50,437 nt of DNA from assembly GCA_964431735.1 (NCBI GenBank), contig CAYSLJ010000030.1, positions 1 through 50,437 on the forward strand. Direction: 5' to 3'. The stretch's first letter is position 1; each line of letters begins with the position of its first letter. Origin of the DNA: CALARM01 sp964431735. GTDB lineage: Bacteria; Vulcanimicrobiota; SpSt-956; JAKJGF01. Below are positions 42,298 to 50,414 of the stretch, one piece after another. The notes beneath the pieces are model-generated. The model saw only the letters and a program-made list of their open reading frames with translations. It was not told the origin of the DNA and did not search any database. Made by a program: the position numbers and the translations under genes.

Positions 42298-43316
42298 AGT
42301 TTCTTTTTACCTATAACCCGGAAATGCCACGACTTTTCGAATTTATTTCCGGATTTGTCTGTTCCTTTGATTTTAATATTATTTTCTCCTATATTAAGAG
42401 GATCAGATAATTTATAAACTATCATAGTTGATGTAATAATAATATCTCCTGTTACATTTCTGTCACATAGATAAAATGAAAGAGAATTACCATTAATAAT
42501 ACTTCCATGTTTTAAATCGAACATTATATAAATCAGTGATATATCATTGTATACAACTTCATTTTCATCGGGAAAAACCTTTTTAATTACAGGACCGATA
42601 GTATTTATATAAACAGGATTATCGCTTTTTACTGTAACTGTATTTCCTCTTCTATCGGTATATTTTATCAATAAATCTCCCCCTGTTAATATATCTCCTT
42701 TTTTTACTCTGTAATTACCTTCATAGAGACCTGAATATTTTTCTGTCATCATAGAAGTCAGAAATATGTTATTATCTGCTCTGTCTTTAATGAGCATAGT
42801 GGCATGACCCAGTGTGGGGCCCATCAGTTTTACAGTAAATATCTCCCCTGCAGACAGAGGATTTGAAGCATTATGGCTGAGAGTGAAATTTCTGGATAAA
42901 TTTTTTTTATAATATCCTATATCGATTCTGTTGTTTTTCTTGTCCCATTTTACATCTGCTTCCAGAGTTTCACCCAGAAGCCTGAGGGGTATGAAAATTT
43001 CTTTTTTTATGCGAATTACCGGCATATCAATAGTCACCCATCTATCATTCACCTTTGCCTGTTTAAACCCGACTCTGATTTTAATTTCTTTATCATCTGT
43101 TGAAATTATAATATTCTGTGATGCACTATCCCATTTTACATCTGCTCCTATAAAGGCGAAAATATCTTTTAGAGGTGTAAAGAAACTTTCGTTTTTTTTC
43201 ATTACTGTCAGTGGAATTTGCTCACCGTTAAGATAAACATCCAGATTTTTTCCATAACTTTCTTTATTTAATATCAACAGTAATATGAAAAATAAAATTA
43301 AGATATTTTTTTTCAT
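42294..43316 (-). CDS. Secreted stalk-domain (copper amine oxidase N-like) protein
   Basis: The protein is 340 aa. A signal peptide (MKKNILILFFILLLILN) leads a stalk domain of the Cu_amine_oxidN1 type, residues about 23-130: FTPLKDIFAFIGADVKWDSAS and FIPLRLLGETLEADVKWDKKN, two repeated beta-alpha units. The rest is beta-rich, ending in an Ig-like domain (about 235-335, NIKIKGTDKSGNKFEKSWHF). Such proteins sit outside the membrane and bind wall polymers or other envelope proteins. Overlap with mreB by four bases couples their synthesis and suggests a function in directing wall growth; this is inference. Confidence 0.82.
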   Translation of the reverse strand: MKKNILILFFILLLILNKESYGKNLDVYLNGEQIPLTVMKKNESFFTPLKDIFAFIGADVKWDSASQNIIISTDDKEIKIRVGFKQAKVNDRWVTIDMPVIRIKKEIFIPLRLLGETLEADVKWDKKNNRIDIGYYKKNLSRNFTLSHNASNPLSAGEIFTVKLMGPTLGHATMLIKDRADNNIFLTSMMTEKYSGLYEGNYRVKKGDILTGGDLLIKYTDRRGNTVTVKSDNPVYINTIGPVIKKVFPDENEVVYNDISLIYIMFDLKHGSIINGNSLSFYLCDRNVTGDIIITSTMIVYKLSDPLNIGENNIKIKGTDKSGNKFEKSWHFRVIGKKKL

Positions 43317-43330
43317 TTGATTACCCTCTA

Positions 43331-43501
43331 TTAATTCAAAGATATAGGAACTATTAATACCATATCTTCAGAATCTTCAGAAGACAGGTTTTTAAAAGGA
43401 CAACATGGTAAGGATGAGTCAAGAGAAGTTTTGTTTTCTTCATTTTTATTACACATGCAAAAATCTTTTAATGGACAATAATTACAGTCCTGTTCATCCA
43501 T
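43331..43501 (-). CDS. Small Cys-rich protein (56 aa)
   Basis: AAAGGTGG lies seven bases before the ATG at 43501. The frame opens further upstream to 43573, but that part is heptad repeat. Six Cys residues are arranged C6-x2-C9-x5-C15-x-C17 and C36-C37 (NYCPLKDFCMC, LPCCPF), suggesting metal or Fe-S binding or disulfides. The tail is acidic and then hydrophobic (MVLIVPISLN). No family is recognised. It is 14 bp upstream of the stalk-domain gene on the same strand and may belong to that operon. Confidence 0.6.
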   Translation of the reverse strand: MDEQDCNYCPLKDFCMCNKNEENKTSLDSSLPCCPFKNLSSEDSEDMVLIVPISLN

Positions 43502-43527
43502 ATTATAGCCACCTTTGAATTCATTTA

Positions 43528-43577
43528 GTGAGCAGTGTATAGTGATCAGTGTTTTATTCTTTTCACTTTTCACTTTT
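43528..43577. repeat. Heptad repeats of mixed type
   Basis: GTGAGCA GTGTATA GTGATCA GTGTTTT is followed by TTTTCACTTTTCACTTTT. This degenerate opposing pair sits upstream of the Cys-rich gene. Confidence 0.65.
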
Positions 43578-43831
43578 ATTAATTCTAATAAGTTACGAAA
43601 TATACATAATTCTTCTTTATATTTATAAATTATTTATTCTGATTATTATAATTAAGTCCTTCTTGAATTTAATAATGATTAAAAAAAGTTTTATCATTCT
43701 CTGTCCTTTCAATCATTGAAATCTAAAAAATCCCGGTCTTTTTTCAGGAGTAAAAAGGAATTTTTTGATAAATGCAGAAATTCTAAATATAAAAATAAGT
43801 GCTTTTTATGTGTAAGGAGTGAAGAATTTAC

Positions 43832-44716
43832 ATGGAAGTCCCTGCTGGTAATCCTTTAATAGAAAATGTTGAAATGAAATATGAAGATATCGATATAATG
43901 CATAGAAATCTTCAGGAAGGTAGCTTTACCGGTTTTATAAAATTAAGCGGAAATACCGGTGATGGCTATATATTTATGCTTCATGGCGGTATGGTATATG
44001 CTTTGGAATATGTAAATGATACATATAATGCCACTCCTGAATGGCGTCTTAAAAGCAGGGCAAAGAATGAAAATCTTAAAATAAGCACTTATGTTCTTTC
44101 ACCTTCACTTGTTACTATTATGTCACAGTTCTTTGCCTATGAACCTGTTTCTCTTACAAAGAAAAAGTTATCTACAGTATTGAAAGAACTTGAACAGGAC
44201 AGTTATTGCGGATTAATTCAAATAACAAGAAGCGATATGGCCGTTTATATTTTACTGGATCAGGGGAGACCTATAACGGATAATGTACTGGAAAATTACG
44301 GTTCAATTATATGTGGAAGCAGATCCATAGAAAATTTGATGGAAGAAGAATCGAAAGAGAAGGTAAAAATAAAATTTTGGGGTCAGAGGCAGGGAGAGAT
44401 AGATTTAAAGAAAAAGCAGATAGAAAGAGAACTGAGTAAGATTAAATTACTCTATGTCGTAGTAGAAAAAGGCATCTTTATAGGTGATGCTCTGAAGGTA
44501 GATAATTTGCTTATGGATGAATGGTATCAGCTTGAAGAACCGGGTAAAAAGATCAATGATATTATCATTGAAAATGACAGGGGAAATCTGGTTGCCTGCA
44601 AGGTTCAAACAAAAAAGAATATAGGAGCCAACAAGATTCATGTGCCGAGCAAACTCCTTAAAAAACTCGAAACGAATGAAAACGAAAGCCTCGTAGTAAT
44701 ACCGAAAGCTACATAA
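43832..44716 (+). CDS. Hypothetical protein, possible DUF4388-like N-terminus (294 aa)
   Basis: The N-terminal 150 residues show two tandem similar halves: a helix with LQEGSFTGFIKLSGNTGDGYIFMLHGG-type sequence and then LEQDSYCGLIQITRSDMAVYILLDQGRP. This matches the general pattern of DUF4388/PatA-like regulatory domains (x-G-x-L-x-L followed by L-x-x-G), which often accompany pilus and chemotaxis regulators. A coiled segment (EIDLKKKQIERELSK) and a C-terminal alpha/beta domain of about 90 residues follow. It is cytosolic. AAGGAG lies 14 bases before the ATG, a long spacing. It is followed 14 bp later by the zinc-ribbon M48 protease. The assignment is tentative. Confidence 0.5.
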   Translation: MEVPAGNPLIENVEMKYEDIDIMHRNLQEGSFTGFIKLSGNTGDGYIFMLHGGMVYALEYVNDTYNATPEWRLKSRAKNENLKISTYVLSPSLVTIMSQFFAYEPVSLTKKKLSTVLKELEQDSYCGLIQITRSDMAVYILLDQGRPITDNVLENYGSIICGSRSIENLMEEESKEKVKIKFWGQRQGEIDLKKKQIERELSKIKLLYVVVEKGIFIGDALKVDNLLMDEWYQLEEPGKKINDIIIENDRGNLVACKVQTKKNIGANKIHVPSKLLKKLETNENESLVVIPKAT

Positions 44717-44730
44717 ACAGGTAAATAGAT

Positions 44731-45990
44731 ATGTTCTGCGGAAAATGCGGTCAATTAAATTCAGATACAGATGAATTCTGTGTTAAATGCGGTAAAGAGT
44801 TAAGAAATGTCTCCTCAGATGAAGATTCAGGACAGGATACGTCAAGATTGAAACAGGTATTTCCCGGACTTTCCCACGGATTTTATGAACATCCTGATGA
44901 CCGAAAAACCCTTAAAGTTATGCAGAGTATACCTCTTATGGGAGAGGTCATGAAGCAATTCTTTAAATACTGGCATAATATAAATTATGAAGCCTCTCTT
45001 ACTGCCAGCAGTGTTAAGATTACTGAAAATAATTTTCCTCAGACCTATGAAATATTTAAAGAATGCGGAGATATACTGGATCTGAAAAATTTACCGAAGT
45101 TTTATGTGAGTCACGAGCCGGGAGCTCAGGTCTGTACAACCGGTGCAGATGATACATTTCTTGTAGTGAGCTCTGCCCTCATAGACCTTATGACCAGAGA
45201 TGAGCTTTATTTTATAATAGGCCATGAAATGGGGCATATAAAAAGTAATCATGTCCTCTACCATGACCTTTCCAGCTGGATAAAACATATTACTACAGTT
45301 GCAGGAAACCTTACCTTCGGTATAAGTGAGATAGTAGGCATGGGTCTTATGACTGCCATAATAAACTGGATAAAAAAATCGGAGCTTACTGCAGACAGAG
45401 CAGGTCTTATTGCCTGTCAGGATCTGGACGTGGCAACAAAAGCTCTGATAAAACGTGCCCTTGGTTCCCAAAAACTCTTTTCTCAAATAAGTATAAATGA
45501 ATATATTCGCCAGGGTGAAGAACTGGAAGAAGATGAAGATAAAAATATTATATTTAAAGCAATGATGCAGAGTGCTACTCTTACCCATCCTTTCACAACT
45601 ACCAGGATTAAACTGTTGCAGGAATGGGCACAATCAAAAGATTATAAAAGACTGTTTGACGGCGATTATACAGGTTCATCAGATAAAATTACAGAGGAAC
45701 TGTCTGATAAGGAAGAGAAGAATGAAATGGAATGTTATTTCTGCCGGGCTTCTGTATCTGTAGATGATACTCTGTGCAAACTCTGTGGCCAGCCTCTATT
45801 TAAAGCTCCCCCTATATGCCCCGAATGTTTCAAAGATTTGAAGCCACATATGGAAAGATGTCCTTTCTGCGATAAAAATTTCAGACCTTCAAAGACCAGG
45901 CTGTGGGTTTATGGTAAAGTCAAAGATGCCAGGTCTTTTGTAGGAGATAATCTGGGAAAAATGAATCCCTTTAAAAAAGAAAAGGGATAA
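44731..45990 (+). CDS. M48-family metalloprotease with terminal zinc ribbons
   Basis: The protein is 419 aa. An N-terminal zinc ribbon (Cys3, 6, 17, 20) is followed by a Ste24/HtpX-like M48 domain: the catalytic HEMGH at 165-169, the third ligand region ELTADRAGLIA, and TLTHPFTTTRIKLL. The C-terminus has two more Cys pairs forming a double zinc ribbon (CYFC...CKLC and CPEC...CPFC). Typical HtpX proteins have strong membrane helices; here only a moderately hydrophobic stretch (TVAGNLTFGISEIVGMGLMTAII) is present, so it may be membrane-associated. The zinc ribbons recall those on the two kinases in this window. Confidence 0.88.
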   Translation: MFCGKCGQLNSDTDEFCVKCGKELRNVSSDEDSGQDTSRLKQVFPGLSHGFYEHPDDRKTLKVMQSIPLMGEVMKQFFKYWHNINYEASLTASSVKITENNFPQTYEIFKECGDILDLKNLPKFYVSHEPGAQVCTTGADDTFLVVSSALIDLMTRDELYFIIGHEMGHIKSNHVLYHDLSSWIKHITTVAGNLTFGISEIVGMGLMTAIINWIKKSELTADRAGLIACQDLDVATKALIKRALGSQKLFSQISINEYIRQGEELEEDEDKNIIFKAMMQSATLTHPFTTTRIKLLQEWAQSKDYKRLFDGDYTGSSDKITEELSDKEEKNEMECYFCRASVSVDDTLCKLCGQPLFKAPPICPECFKDLKPHMERCPFCDKNFRPSKTRLWVYGKVKDARSFVGDNLGKMNPFKKEKG

Positions 45991-46021
45991 TAAATGACCG
46001 GAATTTATCACAGAATATTAT

Positions 46022-46118
46022 TGACCTGAGCATAAGCATTTAATAAACGTTTTCCTCCCGTCACGCGTCACGCGTTACGCGTCACGAGAGTATATATGTA
46101 TTATTTATGCTTACCTCA
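46022..46118. repeat. 97-bp palindromic element, copy 2
   Basis: It is the same element as 37266-37362, with TGACCTGAGCATAA and TTATGCTTACCTCA arms and TCACGCG TCACGCG TTACGCG TCACGAG heptads in the centre. It lies 32 bp after the M48 stop codon and probably folds as a transcript-end hairpin. Confidence 0.85.
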
Positions 46119-46121
46119 GTA

Positions 46122-46243
46122 AGAGTGAAAAGTGAAAAAAATTGGATTTTACTTACTTTTCACTCTTTCACTTTTCACTCTGAATATTCTATAACAAATT
46201 TCTTTTTCCCTTGTATGTAAAATCACCTGTCATTTTTAAACGC
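46122..46243 (+). repeat. Heptad hairpin running into 109-bp repeat, copy C
   Basis: AGAGTGAAAAGTGAAAAAAA faces TTACTTTTCACTCTTTCACT. From 46161 the sequence follows copy A (CACTTTTCACTCTGAATATT to TTTTTAAACGC at 46243), lacking only the left end. It has the same orientation as copy A. Confidence 0.85.
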
Positions 46244-46273
46244 AATTTATTTTTAAACATAGTCATGAAAAAT

Positions 46274-46303
46274 TTGTAAAAGAATAAAAAATTATGTTAT
46301 AAT
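46274..46303 (+). promoter_or_regulatory. Extended -10 promoter of the second kinase gene
   Basis: TATAAT (46298-46303) is preceded by TGT, an extended -10. A weak TTGTAA (46274-46279) lies 18 bases upstream. Transcription would start near 46310, leaving only about a dozen untranslated bases before the GTG at 46322. Confidence 0.55.
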
Positions 46304-46321
46304 TAACCAGAGGTGTTCCTC

Positions 46322-47662
46322 GTGGAAATAATATGTCCTGCCTGTGGCACACATACGAATACAGATGAAAATTTCTGCTATGAGTGTGGATTTGTTTTGA
46401 CCGAGTCCTCACTTCCTTCTGTTCCTCAATACAATAAAACCGATAATAATAGATATAGTGCCGAAGCTATAGTAGAAAAAAGAATTTCTGTAACTACTCC
46501 TCAGAAAACAGCCCTTGTTCTTCCCGATGGTTTGCTGTTAAAAGAAAAATACAGACTTAAATTTTTTACTGTCGGCGGTATGGCAAGTATATATCAGGCT
46601 ATAGATATAATGACAGATTTAAAATATATAATAAAAGAAGCCTATTCTCCGGATATAAATGAAAAAGAAATAATGACTATGGCTCTTTTACAGGAAAGAG
46701 ACACCCTTGCGAGACTTTCTCACCCGGGTATAGTAAAAGCAATAGACCTTTTTCAATATCTTGGTACTTATTATCTTGTACTGGAATATGTTCAGGGTAA
46801 AAATCTGGATGTTTATGCAAAAAAAATGGGTATATTCATAGATGAAAAAGATGTTTTAAGCTGGTCCCTGCAGGTATGTGAAACACTGGATTATCTTCAT
46901 AATCTTCCTGAGCCTCTGATTTATCGTGATATAAAGCCGGAAAATCTCATTGTAGATGTATTCGGGAGGGTAAAATTAATAGATTTTGGCATTGCAAGAA
47001 GCTTTAAGGAGCATAAGAGTAAAGATACTATGGCTATAGGCACTCCCGGCTTTGCTGCTCCCGAACAGTACGGAAAAAAACAGACAGATCACAGAGCTGA
47101 CATTTACAGTCTGGGGGCAACCATGCATTATCTTATGTCAGGAAGCGATCCGAGAGAAAGGGAAAATCCTCTGCTTTTTCCGCCACTGGAAAATTTTAAT
47201 TCTTCTATCAGTCAAATAACTAAAGAAATCATCAATAAAGCAATAAAGCTGGAAAGAAACGAACGATATCAAACCTCGAGAGAAATGAAATCAGATATTG
47301 AATATGCCCTGAAAGAGTACGGTTTTATGTCTCCTTCCATAAGAGAGCCTTTTGAACCGGGGAGAGTAAAAACCTTCGGAGATATTCATCCGGGAATTTT
47401 GAGCTTTGTCCTGCCTGTACTTACATCTTTTCTTACCATATTTTCTATAGGCATATATCCTCTTTCATTCCTGTCTCCCTTTATTGTCGGTCTCTCTTTT
47501 ATTGCAGGTACCATACTGGGAATAAAAGGTATAATCAGGGATCTGAAGAGTCAGAGCTATGGAATGCTTGTAATTTCTATAATGGGGACAGCCATAAATC
47601 TTCTGCCTACAATAGTTGTGGTTCTTGTAGTTGTTGCCCTTATATTTTCAGGATTCTTTTAA
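46322..47662 (+). CDS. Zinc-ribbon Ser/Thr kinase with membrane tail
   Basis: The protein is 446 aa from the GTG at 46322, which follows AGAGGTG at proper spacing; a GTG at 46313 would place that site inside the gene. The zinc ribbon has Cys5, 8, 19 and 22. The kinase domain (about 78-345) has VGGMASIYQA, Lys105 in YIIKEA, YRDIKPENLIVD (Tyr in place of the His of HRD, common in bacterial kinases), DFGIAR and GTPGFAAPEQ. Three hydrophobic helices form a C-terminal membrane module (about 365-446) rather than an extracytoplasmic sensor. It ends four bases into the DUF4416 gene on the other strand. Confidence 0.92.
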   Translation: MEIICPACGTHTNTDENFCYECGFVLTESSLPSVPQYNKTDNNRYSAEAIVEKRISVTTPQKTALVLPDGLLLKEKYRLKFFTVGGMASIYQAIDIMTDLKYIIKEAYSPDINEKEIMTMALLQERDTLARLSHPGIVKAIDLFQYLGTYYLVLEYVQGKNLDVYAKKMGIFIDEKDVLSWSLQVCETLDYLHNLPEPLIYRDIKPENLIVDVFGRVKLIDFGIARSFKEHKSKDTMAIGTPGFAAPEQYGKKQTDHRADIYSLGATMHYLMSGSDPRERENPLLFPPLENFNSSISQITKEIINKAIKLERNERYQTSREMKSDIEYALKEYGFMSPSIREPFEPGRVKTFGDIHPGILSFVLPVLTSFLTIFSIGIYPLSFLSPFIVGLSFIAGTILGIKGIIRDLKSQSYGMLVISIMGTAINLLPTIVVVLVVVALIFSGFF

Positions 47663-48189
47663 ATTTTTCTGCCAAGCTGTTTTCGTAAAATATTCCTTAA
47701 CTCTATAAAATATTCTATATATTCTTCTTTTTTATAATCATTATAGGTCCATTCCCAGGGCTCGTAGGTTTTATTTTGAAATTTCAGTGTTACTTCACCG
47801 TATATACCTTTACCCATATAGATTCTGTGCTGATGATCCTTTGTTGTGGCAAGAACCATTTTCGCTTCTGACAGATAACCCGGATCAAGATTGATCCTTC
47901 TTTTCCCGTTTAAGGAGTATTTCTCTTCAATTTCCTGTGTGAAAATTTTTACGTCTACAAGAAAGATGGAATCGATAAGCTCTGTAAAACTTACAAAGAA
48001 TTTTTTCAGCTTCTCTCCCATTTCTTTTTTATAATAATCGGTTTGAGTGAAAGGCATAACAGAACTTTTACAGTCTACAGGGCCAAATTTTACAGAAAGC
48101 TCTTCTATTACGGTGTTAAACAGCGATTCATCTGAAGAAATCATGCCGCAGAAAAGCTTTACTTTTTTCGGAGGTCTTATTTTTCCCAT
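47659..48189 (-). CDS. DUF4416 family protein (176 aa)
   Basis: The start KKVKLFCGMISSDESLFN and the later NLDPGYLSEAKMVLATTKDHQHRIYMGKGIYGEVTL are the recognisable DUF4416 segments. The family is found in several anaerobic and candidate-phylum bacteria. Its function is unknown. The protein is cytosolic, with conserved Asp, Lys and His residues that could bind nucleotides or phosphate. It lies two bases after the rlmL-like gene, so the two are almost certainly co-transcribed, and a role in RNA metabolism is a fair guess. It overlaps the end of the second kinase gene by four bases. Confidence 0.88.
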   Translation of the reverse strand: MGKIRPPKKVKLFCGMISSDESLFNTVIEELSVKFGPVDCKSSVMPFTQTDYYKKEMGEKLKKFFVSFTELIDSIFLVDVKIFTQEIEEKYSLNGKRRINLDPGYLSEAKMVLATTKDHQHRIYMGKGIYGEVTLKFQNKTYEPWEWTYNDYKKEEYIEYFIELRNILRKQLGRKI

Positions 48190-48191
48190 GT

Positions 48192-49331
48192 TTATTGGAC
48201 TTTCTTCGGCTCAGGTCCGAAATATTGGTGTAAATAACACTGTATCTTACCATTATAAAGTTTTCTTTTTTTATCTGCTTTTCTTTTGAAGAGTTTTTCA
48301 AAATCAGAATGGGATGTTATTATATAATAAGACCATCCGTCAAGGCTTTCAAAGATTTTGCCTGTCTCTCTGTAGAGTTGTTCAATCTCTTTAATTTCGC
48401 CCATTCTTTCTCCGTAAGGAGGATTGGTAATAATAAATCCGTATTTGAAACGGGAACTTAATTCACTTACAGGTCTGCACTGAAAATGTATGAATTTGTC
48501 CACTCCGGCCTGTTTTGCATGATACCTTGCAGGCCCCAGTATCTTTTCGTTAATATCCAGTCCCTGTATACGCAGTTCTCTATCTGTGGCAATAAAGGAT
48601 TTTGCTTCTTCTCTTGCTTTAACCCATAGAGATGAAGGTATTCTATGCCATTCTTCAGAGACAAAATTTCTTCCGAGACCTGGTGGCATATTAAGACCTA
48701 TCATGGCAGCTTCCACAGGGATTGTACCGGTGCCGCAGAAAGGATCTATCAATACCCTGTCATGAGTCCATTTACTTATTAAAATAAGTCCTGCTGCAAG
48801 GGTTTCTTTAAGGGTTGCCGGCCCGGCAAGTTTTCTATAGCCTCTTCTGTGAAGACCCGGCCCTGTTGTATCTATAGTAATGGTAGCTATGTCTTTAAGA
48901 AGCCCGACTTCTATTGTATATTTTGCTCCTGTTTCATTGAACCACTTTCTTTTGTATGTCTGTTTAAGTTTTTCTACTATGGCTTTTTTTACTATGGCCT
49001 GACAGTCGGGAACACTGAAGAGTTTTGACCTTATAGATTTTCCTTCCACAGGGAAGCAGGCATCTTCAGGAAGCCATTCATCCCATGGAAGGGCTTTTGT
49101 TTTTTCAAACAGTTCTTCAAAGGTAGTGGCAGGAAACTCTCCCATTTTAATGAGAACCCTGTCCGATGTACGAAGATGAAGATTTGTGCGGCATATATCT
49201 GTTTCGGAACCTGTAAAAGTAACCCTTCCGTTTTCTACCTTATCCGCATTATAACCGAGATTTTTTAATTCACCTGCCACTATGGCTTCAAGCCCAAAGG
49301 TAGCAGTAGCTATTAGATTTATATGTTTCAT
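48192..49331 (-). CDS. rlmL: THUMP-domain RNA methyltransferase, RlmL-like
   Basis: The protein is 379 aa. An N-terminal THUMP domain (about 1-155) is followed by a Rossmann methyltransferase: LIDPFCGTGTIPVEAAMIGL (SAM site), and the catalytic NPPY in FIITNPPYGERMGE. This is the YpsC/RlmL type that makes N2-methylguanosine in 23S rRNA. It lacks the RlmK half found in the enterobacterial fusion. I chose the ATG at 49331 (MKHINLIATATFGLEAIV), the family start, over an upstream in-frame codon at 49367. The upstream gap has CGTGACG/CGTCACG heptads. Confidence 0.9.
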   Translation of the reverse strand: MKHINLIATATFGLEAIVAGELKNLGYNADKVENGRVTFTGSETDICRTNLHLRTSDRVLIKMGEFPATTFEELFEKTKALPWDEWLPEDACFPVEGKSIRSKLFSVPDCQAIVKKAIVEKLKQTYKRKWFNETGAKYTIEVGLLKDIATITIDTTGPGLHRRGYRKLAGPATLKETLAAGLILISKWTHDRVLIDPFCGTGTIPVEAAMIGLNMPPGLGRNFVSEEWHRIPSSLWVKAREEAKSFIATDRELRIQGLDINEKILGPARYHAKQAGVDKFIHFQCRPVSELSSRFKYGFIITNPPYGERMGEIKEIEQLYRETGKIFESLDGWSYYIITSHSDFEKLFKRKADKKRKLYNGKIQCYLHQYFGPEPKKVQ

Positions 49332-49401
49332 AAGCCATATAATAACACATATATTTTTATATATCAAATATTTGACACGACTATTTAATTTATATGAGAA
49401 T

Positions 49402-49429
49402 CGTGACGCGTCACGCGTGACGCGTCACG
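49402..49429. repeat. Heptad repeat (CGTGACG CGTCACG x2)
   Basis: These four units alternate so that the block is itself a run of inverted pairs and can fold on either strand. It lies between trxB and the methyltransferase gene. TTTATATGAGAAT precedes it, as at 26363. Confidence 0.9.
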
Positions 49430-49436
49430 AACTAAA

Positions 49437-50372
49437 TTATTCTAAACTTTCCAGATATCGTTCAGCATCCAGTGCTGCCCTGCATCCTGACCCTGCAGCG
49501 GTAATTGCCTGGCGATAGGTGAAATCATGAACGTCTCCTGCGGCAAACACTCCCGGAATATTTGTATGAGATCCATTTTTAACGACTAAATATCCCTTCT
49601 CGTCAATATCTAACTGGCCTTTAAATATTTCCGTATTGGGGCTGTGACCTATGGCTGCGAATACTCCGTCACATTTCATTTCTGTTATTTCTCCTGTGAT
49701 GACATTTTTTAATTTTACCCCTTTTACTGCTTTTTCTTCCACTCCTAAAATATCTTCCACCACACTGTTCCAGATAAATTCTATTTTAGGATTTTTCTCG
49801 GCTTTTGCCTGCATTATTTTTGAGCCTCTCAATTTATCTCTTCTGTGAACCAGGTAAACCTTGCTCGCAAATTTTGTAAGGAAATTTGCTTCTTCCAGTG
49901 CAGAATCTCCTCCTCCAACTACAATGACAACCTGATCACGGAAAAAGAATCCGTCACATGTGGCACAGGCGGAAACACCGTAACCCATAAGTTTTTTCTC
50001 TGACTCCAGGCCCAGTAATCTTGCCGTGGCACCTGTAGCAATTATGACTGTTTTTGTAAGATATACTTCTTTGCCTGCCGTTATCTTAAAAGGTCTTACG
50101 GAAAAATCCACAGAATCAACATTTTTCTGTATAAAGAGGGCACCGAATTTTTCCGCCTGTTTTCTCATTTCATTCATAAGATCCGGGCCCATTATCCCTC
50201 CGGGAAAACCGGGAAAATTTTCCACTTCAGTAGTAATAGTTAGCTGTCCTCCAGGCTGATTGCCTTCGAATACTGCAGGACACAGATCGGCTCTCGCCGT
50301 ATAGAGGGCAGCAGTCATACCTGCAGGCCCTGAGCCTATAATTAATACTTTATATGGTTGTTTTTCTTCCAT
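49437..50372 (-). CDS. trxB: Thioredoxin reductase
   Basis: The protein is 311 aa, standard length. FAD-binding GSGPAGMTAALYTARADL, the redox pair CATC in SACATCDGFFF, NADPH-binding GGGDSALEEANFLT, the HRRDKLRGSK segment and the C-terminal FAD motif PGVFAAGDVHD are all present. It reduces thioredoxin with NADPH in the cytosol. AAAGGAG precedes the ATG. No thioredoxin gene is in view. It is upstream of the methyltransferase gene on the same strand, with heptads between. Confidence 0.96.
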   Translation of the reverse strand: MEEKQPYKVLIIGSGPAGMTAALYTARADLCPAVFEGNQPGGQLTITTEVENFPGFPGGIMGPDLMNEMRKQAEKFGALFIQKNVDSVDFSVRPFKITAGKEVYLTKTVIIATGATARLLGLESEKKLMGYGVSACATCDGFFFRDQVVIVVGGGDSALEEANFLTKFASKVYLVHRRDKLRGSKIMQAKAEKNPKIEFIWNSVVEDILGVEEKAVKGVKLKNVITGEITEMKCDGVFAAIGHSPNTEIFKGQLDIDEKGYLVVKNGSHTNIPGVFAAGDVHDFTYRQAITAAGSGCRAALDAERYLESLE

Positions 50373-50414
50373 TTGTTATATACTCCTTTCGTATGCTAAC
50401 AGTCACTTCTAGAG

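Noticed and set aside
43331..43501. Precursor peptide for the radical SAM enzyme
   Set aside because: It is Cys-rich, but it lies 13 kb away on the other strand, beside the stalk-domain gene, and has no recognisable leader sequence.
46322..47662. Inactive kinase because HRD reads YRD
   Set aside because: The catalytic Asp, the Lys and the DFG motif are intact, and Tyr at the His position is common in active bacterial kinases.
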